A stretch of DNA of 64,000 nt from Istiophorus platypterus. Taxonomy: Eukaryota; Chordata; Actinopteri; Istiophoriformes; Istiophoridae. The stretch lies in contig CM029131.1 of NCBI GenBank assembly GCA_016859345.1, positions 13,496,429-13,560,428 on the forward strand. Direction: 5' to 3'. Each line of letters starts with the position of its first letter. Position 1 is the first letter of the stretch. Position numbers and translations under genes: made by a program. The notes beneath the pieces were generated by a model. That model ran no database searches. It had not been told where the DNA came from and was given only the letters and a program-made list of their open reading frames with translations. Positions 1 through 11,800 of this stretch are shown here, in pieces.

Positions 1-3000
1 TCTGAAAGTGTCCAAAGGCTGTAAAATCACCTTGAGGAGCCTTTTACAGTCTGAACGGGGCTGAAGGTTTAATCTGAGAACAACCCCCCCCCCCCCAAAA
101 AAAAAAAAAACAATAAAAAAAATAAAAGCACTTGTCATGTAGTAAACAAGGTCACACTTCAAATTTTACCAATTACAACTTGAACTGAAGAAAAACATCC
201 CTTTCATATCAATATTTTATAATTTCATTCAATGAAGGGCACCTTTTGAATTTAAAACCTGTATGACATTGAACTAATTGTAAATCTTCTGTCAATCTTT
301 TTATTACCATGGGAACCTGATCAATAACTACAAATCACCTTGGAGACAACTGGGGAAGATCCGAACACGTCTCAACAACTTGTGGATGGGTTCCTACGGA
401 CACCAATGACAGTCCCATGAGTTCACCCCTCACATCCTGACTTTTCTGAAAACGTTCCCATCAGCCTCAGCGTCACACACTAAACATCTGTCTCGGCCGT
501 GTCACCGTGGACACGTAAAAGCATGACAGTGTTAGCATGTAGCTCTATGTCCTGTCTGTTTAGGAATCAGATGAAGATTAAACAAAATGTAATGATCCAT
601 GCTCAAAAGCTCATATTGCTAAATTTTATTATTAATTAATTATTGATGGAACTTTTTTTTTCTTTTTACCATTGATGAAAAACAGTTGAAGACACAAACA
701 GCGGCACGAAAAATAATTCCATCTTAACAGTTTAATTTGTGAAAAAAAACCCCACAATATTTATTCTACTGCAGTTCGGAGGATAAACTTCCTTAAAGTT
801 AAAAGTGGATCACATGAGAGTGGGTCATTAAAGTGGCCTAGTGAGGACGGTTTCACAGTTTCAGAGTTTGAAAGGCATCGCCACTCTGCAGTCGTTATGC
901 GTTGTGTAGTTTATTGTGCGTTGAGAGACGACAATGCAGGTGTTTTTAGGGGAAAAAAAAAACCCCATTAACATGGAAGCAAAACAATTAGTGTGAGACA
1001 AAGTTTTGATGTTGAGGTGAAAACTGAGTTTTTTTAAATCTGTTTTTGTTCTTCATCGTACTGTGGAGGGTTTTTTTTCGTTTAAACACAAAAACATGTC
1101 AGAGTCTCTTTTCTCTCTCTCTCTCTCTCTGCCCTTGGCTCAGCCCGTGTCACCTGGAGGTAAATGTTTACGACTGGCTCCTCATTAACAAAGCCGGGGG
1201 CTTTAACGAGCCCAATTAAAACAATGGTTTCATCTGCGTTCGCATGAAACAGGCCTGTGTTTATTGGAACAGAGATAATGGAGTCACTAAAGTCTTAACT
1301 CCCTCCTGCCTTGGACACGTCGTCGGACCTGATGGTGCCATCTCTCCTGGTTTTGATTTGGACCCAGAACTTAATGCGACTACAAATGGGGCCGGTGTGA
1401 TGGACAGACGCTGCCGTTGAGACTAAAAACTAAAAACCGGACGGTGTCTGGGAGCCTCTCACGTGTGTCGGCGTGACTGTCCTGCACCTGGCAGGCTGTA
1501 TTTTACTTTAAGTGTTAAGAACAGTTATGATAAGCCTGTGCTAAATATTTAAACTGCACGATTAATGCAATTTAACTTTATCCATCAATCTCGGTTCTGC
1601 TCTGAGAAGCTGCCATTTCTTCTAATGGAAACGTCTCCCCTTTGATCAGATTTATGACGGGGCTGCACCACCGGATGAGACATAAAGGGGGGGGGGTGCA
1701 GGGGGGAGCTGACTCTGCAGTGTTTCATTCTTTTCACTTTAAAGTCGGACGCTGCAGATGTGAGCGTCACATCGTATGTTTATCAGCACATACGATGTAA
1801 TGGGGAAAAGGTGAAAGCAAATGGAGGATTTAAACATGTTTCAGAGTTGAGTTGTTTCAAGTCGCTCAGGGAAGCTGGTGAATGTTTGATTTTAAATGAT
1901 TGAGGAACACAGCGTTCAGACCCACTGAACCCATCTCTGGCAGAGATCCCAAAGTTGGCTAATATTCCAAATTTTGGTAAATGTGTTTTAATACATGTAG
2001 AATATTTCCATTGTAGGAGCGGCGCAGCCATAGAACATCCTACAGTTCTGACTGGAATACCTGGGATATATGTTTTTATAAAATGGGGTTTGAGTGTGTC
2101 AGTTGTTTGACAACCTGAAGGTGAAACACACTCTTGTATTTAACATGTGTGTGATCCTGACACTGGGCTGGAGAGGTTTGCACCCAGTCTACTGACCTGG
2201 TCTCTTATCTGTGATCCTGGTCGTTTGAAAAACTCATCTCACCTTCTGGTCAATTAATAAATCAAACCAACCAAATATTGTTTGCTTGTTTTTTTCCAGT
2301 TTTAAAAATTTCATATGCAGCATTACTTTGGTTTCACGTCTGACGCTGCCCACTAGTGTCCTTTCAGAGAAAACACGGCAGGACGGCATCTAAGGACTAA
2401 CCCAGATCTGGTTTCGTGCTTGGTCCTGGGCTTTGTGAACATGTACAGAACTTTTGTTTCAGTCAGTGTTTTCTGTCTTTTCACGTTGGTATTTGAGTAT
2501 TTTTTTACATCTGCATGAACGTAAATGAGCGATTGTGTGGGAGGTCATTGCAGCTATCGTTCTGTACTCTTACAGAGATTAGAAAGAAGAGGAAGAAGAG
2601 GAAGTGTGTGTGTGTCTGTGTGTGAGTGTGTGTTGGGGGTGCTCATGTCGGCGCAATTAGGCTAATTAAATTAGCGCGCTGATGGACGAGGGAGCACGAC
2701 ACTGTCACCCTCCCTCCTCCCCCTCTATCCCTCACACAGAGGTCAACCCCCCCCCCCCCCGGACTGGACGAGGCTTCGCTTCTCATTACAGTAAATTACA
2801 TGTTAAACACACACAAACACACACACACACACACGAGTCACAACCTAAAACAAAGAAAATTACTGAGAGAAATAAAGACAAGAACACTTTTAACCTTCTA
2901 ATTATTCATTTACAGGTGGAGTATGTGATGAGGTTCAATGATGGAACAGTTTTTTACAGCGTTTGTTTTCAGAATTTTAATTTCTTGTAAGTACAAAACA

Positions 3001-3435
3001 GATTTATCAAATCTAATCAATCAATTATCAAAATAGATGTTTATAATTTTTCTGATGATCAACCCCTTCGATTAATCGGTTCAGTGTTTTTGACTGTTTA
3101 GACAAAACCTGCTTCCAACATGTCAGATCAGTATCAGAGACATTTTTTTCTACCGAGCTCAAATGTAACAAAATCAATACATTGATCTAGAAAATGAAAA
3201 ATGAAAATGAAATCTGAAGGGTCTGGATTTTAAAGCCTCAGCAACAAACCTCAGCTAGTGAAGGTTCGGCTTCAATTGGGTTTAGTCCATCACTATTCAA
3301 AATCTGGTCAAACAGCCATTAAAAATGAAATTATATTAAAGCTTCTGTGGGTTTAAACAAAAGGAAAGAAAGGATCCCCCCCAACAGCAGGCCAATTATT
3401 TTAATGCTAAATGTTGTGGTCACTCATGCAGCTTC

Positions 3436-3437
<2 letters not shown>

Positions 3438-3496
<59 letters not shown>
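3438..3496. repeat. (CT)n microsatellite
   Basis: A 59-nt uninterrupted CT run. Confidence 0.95.
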
Positions 3497-3498
<2 letters not shown>

Positions 3499-4657
3499 AA
3501 CTCATCAAAACCCTAACTACATTTACGACGCCGCCACAGACGCTTTATTGTCCCACACACACAAACCGGTCATGTCATATTAGTGCGAATCAGCGTTTCC
3601 TCGCCGGGAGCCTCTGCTCGTCACCGGTTGTGATCTGGCTGATAATGGAGCTGAATATGAGCCCCCCCCCCCATGATCAATCCGGATGCCAAATGGAGCA
3701 GGGGTCTCCGACATACATATATATGTGAGATCGATACATATATAAACACAGCTGCTCAGAAATTTCATTCCTGATCCACAAACACGGAGATCAGAGTTCT
3801 CAGAAATCTGTCAGGAGAAAGAGAAAGTCTGAGATCGAACTTGAGGAAGTGAGACCCAAGGAAGAAACAAAAAGCAGAGGCAGCGGAGGATAAATATAAA
3901 TATAGTAACAATCAGAGAAGACTGAGGATCGATAAGAAATCTAAATAAATCTGTGAATGATCAGACTGATTATAAGCTCCCATAACACCAAGGGTCAAAC
4001 TGAATCGTTGATTTATTTGGCAAGAAACTTATCCTAAATTCCTCCTGTTCCTATGGAAGATATAAAAATAAAATTGAAATCAGAAAAATTTATATCAGTT
4101 TTAACATATAATCATCACAGGCTTCAGATAAATACCAGGATTGGAAGAGGAGGTTTAAAACTGGATTTCCGTGAGTGTCTTAGTAAATACAATGATGATA
4201 AAGAAATAAATCACTGATAAAAGACAATAAAAGGAAGAGTAGTTTAAATTGTCAGTCAATTTTCAAGGTTTATCTATTTATAAACTTCTAACAAATGTTG
4301 CAGCCTTGTCTTTATAAAACTACTGAAGACCAACTTCAAAAAATATCTATTTATATTTATTTATCAGTATATATGTATGTAGAAAAAAAAAATAGAGTAA
4401 AACTACAATTTATAAAGGGAACCGACTTATAGTCCTGAACTTTCTTAATTCTCAGCTGAATTTATGTTGAAATCTTTCAGTCATTTGCCAGTTTGTCTGT
4501 CATTCAGGTTCCTGTCTGCAATTGAGCTTTTATTTTGGAAATCCCCTTCTACAGGTGAACGAACAGGTGCGACGAAATGTGTTTAAACAAGCTTCGGTTT
4601 CTGAAATGCAACTGGCATCTGTTTGGCCACAGTGACGCTGCAGATCAGATGACTGCA

Positions 4658-4662
<5 letters not shown>

Positions 4663-4742
<80 letters not shown>
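4663..4742. repeat. compound (CT)n(CA)n microsatellite
   Basis: About 40 nt of CT run directly into 40 nt of CA. Confidence 0.95.
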
Positions 4743-4743
<1 letters not shown>

Positions 4744-4869
4744 CTGCAGGCTGCTGTCATGTTGCAGGCGTCAACAGACAACGTTAAACTCATCGTTCTG
4801 CTGGATGATTACAAAACTGATTAATTTGGGATAATGACGAGAAGAATACAAGGAGACAGTGTCAGACAC

Positions 4870-4905
<36 letters not shown>

Positions 4906-5479
4906 CGGAATAATTAAGGGGATAATAAGGCAGCGTTTAGTGTGGAAAGCTTCCTCCTGGGCCGAGAGCACTGAGAGCAGGTCTATGATCCACTGACAAA
5001 AACAGCTCCTTTCATTCATGTCTGCAGGATTTTCCATAAGCTTTTCTTCTTCTGTGGTTTCCTCTAATGCTGCTGCTCAACTTCTCCTCTTATTATAAAA
5101 AAACAAGAATGTTTCAATCCTCTGAGAGTTCCTCACACTTTCACTGATATTCACCAACTGAGTGTTATCCGGATTTTCTTGTCTCAAATCCACTCAACAC
5201 CACTTCACCTTAGTGTTTCTGCTCCTGCACTGCCCCCTTCAGGAGAAACAGAGCTGGAACACTGAATACACACGATTTTTTTTGACTCTGTCTCACACGC
5301 ACGCGCATGCACAAATACCGTCCTGCTGCTGCTCGCTACAGCACCAAATGTAGATTAATCCGCTGCTGAAAATAGTCCAAATCTAATGTTTCCCGATCAG
5401 CCGTGAATGAAGCTATGGTAACGGTCTGGTTTATAAAAGGTTATAAATTCCAGCTGAATGTGTGAAACGGAGAACATGT

Positions 5480-5870
5480 TAAGTTTTTAAATCGAGTCCC
5501 CAGGCATCAATTATCGCGCTTATTTACCGCAGGTACGTGAAGACAGCCTAACACCCAAGATTTTCTTTGGCTGCGAACCATCAGGTCGACAACCGTTAAA
5601 CGAGGTTTGTGCGCCTGTGATCTTCACCTTCAGCTGCGGATGCAGACCGAGGCCTCGGCAGCCGAACCTGAGCGTAAGAGCTCAGGTTGACGCAGATGGA
5701 GCCAGAGGCTGACAGACCCACCGTTCCGTTAATTAACCCCCCGAGTCCGTGTCATTTATTTCTCCCTAATTACGGCCGTTAACCCTGCGCCTGCCGACCA
5801 GCCGCTTCATTTACGTCTCGGCTCTGTCTAGCTTCTTAATGGGCTTTTCAGAGGGTTAAAAATGAGCTGC
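5480..5870. promoter_or_regulatory. candidate conserved non-coding element (intron 6)
   Basis: About 390 bp with even base composition and no simple repeats. It contains homeodomain-type TTAATTAACC and CTAATTACGG sites. Conservation cannot be judged from one sequence. Confidence 0.25.
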
Positions 5871-6176
5871 AGGGTTTATTGTTTGCAAAAATAAAAAGAG
5901 AGAGAAAAACACTTTTCTCTCTTGTTTCTCTGTTTCACTGACAGAGCTTCCTAACCTAAGCAGGAAAGTTTCCAAGTATCCCAGAGTCATTAAATCTGAC
6001 CACGATCTTTCCTCCGATGTGAAGAGTCCCACGTCGGCGTTTCTGACTGTTTCAGCTGATCCAGAACGTGAGATAGTCCGGCAGAACATCTCACGTTCTA
6101 GGCAGAATGTTCATTTGTGTTTGTAACTGACAAATATAAGTAATACAACTTAAAAAACACTCCTATACATACAAAT

Positions 6177-6177
<1 letters not shown>

Positions 6178-6249
<72 letters not shown>

Positions 6250-6321
6250 TATACATATACATACATACATATATATATATACACACACACATATACATAT
6301 ATACATATACATATATACATT

Positions 6322-6360
<39 letters not shown>
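6178..6360. repeat. complex TA/CA/TACA microsatellite
   Basis: A long (TA)n core (6189-6236) is flanked by CATA and CA runs and ends in 30 nt of CA. It is self-complementary over much of its length. Confidence 0.95.
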
Positions 6361-6362
<2 letters not shown>

Positions 6363-6474
6363 CTTATACTGAATATTATTCAGTAAGGTCGAGTATATCA
6401 CGAACGTAATATCTTAAAAGATGTGATTATTTCTAATCCATCAATCACTTATTATTAAGCTTGAGCCAATGGAA

Positions 6475-6523
6475 GATGGCTGAGAGTCACTGACGATGCC
6501 GTCGTCCGTGACTCTCAGCCATC
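6475..6523. repeat. 49-nt near-perfect hairpin (inverted repeat)
   Basis: Arms GATGGCTGAGAGTCAC (6475-6490) and GTGACTCTCAGCCATC (6508-6523) are exact reverse complements. After one T/C mismatch, GACGA and TCGTC add five more pairs around a 5-nt loop. It lies in intron 6, so it would fold in the pre-mRNA. Confidence 0.85.
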
Positions 6524-7329
6524 ATGGTAATGACCCCCCACCATTCCTCAGCTGAAAGAGTAAAACTGAGTGTTGTTTTACACCAGTTAAAAGGCAAAGA
6601 CCTAGAGTGGAAAACAAAACCAGGGACCTGACGGTGACTAAGGCCCTGACATCGTTGTCCGTAGTGATGTTTCACTGCCAACATCACTGTCTCATTCTGC
6701 TTCTATTCCACATTTAATTCGCAGGGATATAATGAAAATTTACTATTGAAACATTGGTAGGAAAAATTGCTTTTAGAGGTTGAAGTCAAAGTCGTCAGGA
6801 CACGATGAAGGACGTAGGGCGTTGTTAGAGATGACAGGGAAGAAAGCCCAGTGGCCGTAAAGACTGAAGTCTAAATCATCCAGCTCTCGTGTATTGTCCT
6901 GATGAACGAGCCCCACCCATCTGGCATCTCCAGGTTAAATCAAACACTACAGTTCGTTTCCAAACCCAGGTCTCAGCATCTTCACTGTGAACAAAACACC
7001 CCCCCCACCAAAAAAAATCCAAGGTCAGACTTGTAGCAGCACAAGGCTGAGGACCTGACGCTCACTCAGGACCTTGAGGACACCGGACGCCCTCCTCCTC
7101 CTCCTCCTCACCTCGTCTCCTTTCTCCTCCTATAATGTCTGATTCTTTTATTAATCCCGTCGGGGAATCGTCTCTTTTTGTAGGTCTCTCCCCTCCTTCC
7201 CTCCCTCCCTCCCTCCTTCCCTCCCCTCGCTATGATAAAACTTAATTGCTGTTCGGTTTGAGCTAAATAGCTGAGCGGGTCCATTTAATTCTTAATTGAC
7301 GTGTGATTAAGAGCAGCCGAATCGTGCAT

Positions 7330-7348
7330 GGGGGGGGGGGGGGGGGGG
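7330..7348 (+). repeat. G19 homopolymer
   Basis: Nineteen consecutive G on the plus strand, 83 bp beyond the exon 6 donor. It is a C-run in the pre-mRNA. Confidence 0.95.
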
Positions 7349-7431
7349 TCACCTTCCCAGAGGACTGGACTCTGCTTCCCTGACCACAGCTGCTGACAAC
7401 AGTGTGCTGGACACAGACAGGTGGTTCTTAC

Positions 7432-7566
7432 CGTCCTGGAAAACCCGTTCCACGTTCAGGCCATAGGTGGCGCAGGTTTCATAGTAGGTGCAGCGTTTGA
7501 GGTCATTTGAGAGCTTTCTGGCCCGGCTGTCGTCGATCACCCTGGGGTTGGCCGAGCTAATGGCAT
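7432..7566 (-). CDS. agap3: agap3-like coding exon 6: end of GTPase-like domain
   Basis: This 135-nt exon has acceptor TTCCCTCTCAG and donor GTAAGA. With the carried G it encodes D then [20 protein letters not shown], and then a segment through [16 protein letters not shown] (residues 524-568), plus one base. [11 protein letters not shown] favours AGAP3 over AGAP1 (SATNPRV). ETCAT is the G5-like segment. Phase is 1 in and 1 out, so the exon is symmetric and could be skipped without a frameshift, although that would delete the last GTPase strand and helix. The next family exon (VAQK...) was looked for between 1 and 7431 and not found. Confidence 0.94.
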
Positions 7567-8780
7567 CTGAGAGGGAAGAGGAAGAGGAAGAGGAAGATGA
7601 AGATGAAGAGGAGGAGCTCAGGTCCTGTGTCTTAACAGATCAAAATTTCCAAACTTCCGAATTTTACTGAAAAGATTGTTAGTTTCATAATTTTGCCAAT
7701 AAAATGACAAAACCACAGATTAAAAGGGATGATTTACATTTACATGTTTTCATATACAGCATCACATTCGACTGAGGTGCAGTCTGAGCCACAGTGGATC
7801 AGGGAGAAGCCCGACGTTCATGTGTCTCATTAAAAATAATCGGCTCTTAGCTGTTTGTCTTTGGGAGACATCTTTGCATGATCATATCAGCCTGTTTATT
7901 AAGAATAAACCTAATAATAAGGAAACAGGACAAAAATTAGCTGATGCTCTGGCGCCCTCTGCTGTTAATTGTGTGCTGTTGGAGGATTTCTCTTTTTCAT
8001 ATGATCCAGTCCACATCCGTATAAACTATGTTTCTCACTCCGTGGTGTGTGGCCCTCTGTGGGAACGTTAGGGGTCACCCAGGGGATCCCCACCTACTTC
8101 ATTTAGACTGATACTGACAGATCCCGATGAGCCTGTAATACAAGACGTGCTTTTACGATGCATTTTGAGCTGAAGCAATTCACTAATTAATCAATGAATG
8201 AATTTGTCCATGGGCAGAAAAATGATCAGCAACCTTAATCGATTGATCATTTCAGTCAGGTTTCAAGCAAAAATGAATTCTCCAGTTCCACCTTCTAACT
8301 TGTTTTATGTCATAGTGAGCTGAGCATTTTTTTGGTTTCACACTGTTTGGACTGTTTGTCTCACAAAACAAGACCTTAAGGAGAGTGTTGATGGGAATTT
8401 TACACCAATTTATGGACCAAGTGGTTAATTGAGAAGATCAGAGCAGGTTAACTGATGTTGAAAATAATAAAAATATGTCAGGAACAATGATAGTTTCCTA
8501 AAGCTCAGAGTGACGTCTTGTAATTGTTTTATTTTGCCTGACCAATAGTGTTAAACCCCAAAAAAGATATAATATATGGAAGAGCAGGAAATCTACACAT
8601 TTTAGAGGCTGGAACCAGAAGATTATCGCTTCTGACTTGAATAACTTTTTAAAGGGCCAATCAATTCATTACTGAAACAGCTGCTGATAAGGGAGACGTC
8701 ACTGAGCTCTTTAACTGTGATGGCGATGACACTCCATTAGATGGCAGCAAGCCATTAGAAAAACAAACCGTGTGTCCATG

Positions 8781-8811
<31 letters not shown>

Positions 8812-11800
8812 CATATGTGTGTGCGTGCATGTCAGACCTTGTGTGCCCACCAGCACCAGTGGCAGGTCGGCGGTGTTCCTGTAGTTGGCGAGGCGGCTGA
8901 AGTAGTGATAAACCGTCTGGAAGCTGATCTCATCCTCCAGACTGAAGACGAAGATCACGGCGTCAACCCACAATGCAAACTGGAGACAGACCGTTTGAAA
9001 AATAAATTTTATTTAAACTTAAAGCTGCAGGAAACAGTCCAAAACAAACCCACCTGCTCCTCCTGGAAATTACAGAGCCTTTGTAAAACCATTAAACCTT
9101 GTATTTCTGAATTTTTTTAGAAGTCAGAAAGTTTGAATAAAAATAAACAAATTATTGGTTTAAATCTGAACAGGAGGTTTGTTGGTTTGTGAAAAAATTG
9201 CACTGAGACAACAGACTCCTCCTTGAAAGAAAACCGATGTTCAGAGGAATGGAGAGAGGGAGACATGGAAGGAGGTGAGGAGGTAAAACTTGGAAAGGGA
9301 GATGGATAAGGAGCAGAAAGAAAACAATTGAATTATTCATAAAGTTACTGTCTAGACTAGCTTACGTTAGAAGGCCCATTTGGTCAGAATGCAGGACAGA
9401 TGAAAAAAAAAAGAAGAAAAAAAAAAAAAACAGACCCTGACCTGACCCAGTTTCATCCTGGACCAATTCTCTCTCATCGCACACAGAAAAAAACCCGAAA
9501 AACAAAAAGACAAACCTGTGGTTTTTCATCGGGCACAAAAACCCATTCGTCACCAAATCGAGAAAAGGTTCATTTTTATCTGAGTGACCTAAATCTGAGG
9601 GAAGGTGGATAAAAACGTGTTTTGCTTTGTTTTTTACAAATTTAAGAAATGTTTCAGTTATTTCCATGCATTAAAATGATTAATGAAAGTGGTACATTTC
9701 TTCACATTTCAAACTAACTGACACATCTAATGTGGTTTGAAGATGGAAGTAGCTGAGCCTCTGTTCCTGCTCCTCATCTCAGTCTGTAAATGATCCTAAG
9801 GATTCTACATGATATATTCACTGAAATAAAAGATAATCATCTAAAAACATTAATATTCTCCCCGGTCTAACTTCAATAGCCTTCACACAGACTGTTCTGT
9901 TGTCAGCTGCTTGAAATAGGAACATTAACTTTGATTAAAAATTGTTTATAAAAATAATGATGTTTATCACCTCATTATGATGCAATAAATCAAGGTTTGC
10001 AGGTTGGATTTATAAGTTAATGTTTATTAACGCCAGCTCAGCATTTCACATTCAGACATTCAATTCATAATGGGTTTTTTCCCACAAGACCAGTGTGATA
10101 ACCAGTGACCAGTCTTTCTACATTCACACACTGCTGGCTGTTAGTGACCCAAAAAACCCTGCCTGTAAGAAGGTTTAGTTCAGGTGCAGTACTCACCTGA
10201 GCCTCTGGGGGGCCTCCTTCATCCCTGATGAGCAGCAGGTGGCTCTGACCATCAACCACGATCTCCTTCTTAAAGCGACCACCTGCGGGAAATGAGGGAA
10301 AACCGTCAGAGACGACGCGGGACGGAAAAAGCAGCTGGATGATTTGTGTGCGTCGGCTCTACGGGGGAATCGGTGATCGACCGATCGGCTGGTCGACTGA
10401 TCGATTGATTGGGTGAAAGATGATGAACGCTAAATGAGAGGAAAGCGATTGGGGAAGATGTGTGACGGCTACAATAAACAAATATTATTCAACAAGGTGT
10501 TGGGAAAGAGCTACGGTACAAAAACGTAACAACCACCTGCAGCTGAATGTGAGGAATGGAGCTCTGCAGGTGGAAATACACCTGGATGATGAGCATGCGT
10601 GTGTGTGTGTGCGTGTTTGTGCACGCATGTGTCTGCGCATGTGTTCTCGTCATTCCGTCAGAGCTGAGATAATGACCTGGCGGTTTCACACAACACACAC
10701 ACACACTGTAGTGGAGCAGTGTGACTGCTCTTACTCTGCTTAACCCCTAACGCTTATCAGTCTCAGACGTTTTCATCTAACATGACCCCTGTCGTGACCT
10801 GTGACCTTTGACCTTAAAAACCGAGTCGAGTCCAGTATTTTCCAGTCTCACTTTTTCCTTTCTTCTCAAAATAAACTTTCTTTGACTTCCATCTTCACTA
10901 AAAGCTTAAAAAATGGATTTGCAGTAAAATTATTTTTGTTGTTTCATCTCTTTTCTGACTCTGAATCATGAGCTGTGAACGCAGCATCTGCAGAGACCGT
11001 GTTTCCGTGGGCGACGGCCAAGATGTAAAAACAGACCATCTAGAGGCTCAATCCTGGTTTCTGAGTGAAATCCACAGTGTGGCGCTCTAATGTGCTTCCT
11101 CTGAAGTTCCCAGATGCGATTCTTTCCCAGGACTCGTCATTCGAACATTTTTATTTTGAGCGCTCAGGACTTGACCCCAGACTCGACCTCTGCGCTCTTG
11201 GCTCTGTGTTATGATGGAAGTGGAGCTGATCAGTGTTTGCTTCATTCATCTCTTCATCTGCTGCTGATTAAATCAGACTGGTTGTGAAAGGAAAAAAAAG
11301 AAAACCCTCAAAATTAATCTCCCTCTTTTTATCCTTTCTTTCTATCATTTCCCTTTGTTTGTTTTTAAATAACTGATGCTAAGTTTCTCATTTTCTTTTG
11401 AATGTAGTTCATTAAGAATTACCTTCATAAATTAAATGTGTTATATAAAATCACAGGGTGTAAAAGTACAGTTTGATTAGTGACTGAAGAAAGTGGTTGG
11501 GCTCTTTTTCTTCTTTTAAATATCTTTGCTGTTTGGAGTATTGTTGTTTTTAATCCTTCCTTTCTATTCAATTATTTGTTCCTCGTATAATTTGTATTAT
11601 TCTTCTTATAATTTACTCATATTCACTAAATCTATTGCTAACAAACTTGGGAATTTCTGAAACTACATCCACGGAGAGTAAAGAGACTTTTGCTTTGCAG
11701 TACTTATCAAAAAGACATCTGAACATTTGATTTTTCTGTGGATTGTTCCTTTAAGGAGAGCGCGTCAGCTTCTTCTGAGTATATAAACCCAGTTGGGGTC

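Larger units (their letters stand above)
1..7431 (-). other. intron 6 of agap3-like gene (5' part; continues left of window)
   Basis: No coding exon is recognisable. Contents: poly-C/poly-A at 84-110; (CT)n at 1111-1130; CA tract near 2807-2834; 59-nt (CT)n at 3438-3496; CT/CA compound repeat at 4663-4742; CA at 4876-4904; TA/CA complex repeat at 6178-6360; hairpin at 6475-6523; CCTT-rich pyrimidine tract at 7193-7226; G19 run at 7330-7348. Repeat-poor, GC-balanced blocks occur at about 1131-1350 and 5480-5870. The rest is AT-rich with decayed dispersed-repeat pieces (for example 3015-3165). Confidence 0.85.
7567..8837 (-). other. intron 5 of agap3-like gene
   Basis: This intron is 1271 nt. 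Its 3' end (7567-7615) is an imperfect GAGGAA/GATGAA repeat that forms the pyrimidine tract of the exon 6 acceptor on the minus strand. The middle holds a decayed copy of the TAATCGATT-type dispersed repeat (about 8175-8470). The 5' end is a GT/CA tract adjacent to the weak donor. No gene is seen. Confidence 0.9.

Noticed and set aside
1..7431. Next AGAP exon (VAQK...KKQQL...PCKSLPNSPSHS segment)
   Set aside because: Searched by eye on the minus strand for the reverse complement of this highly conserved segment and not found; it must lie left of the window.
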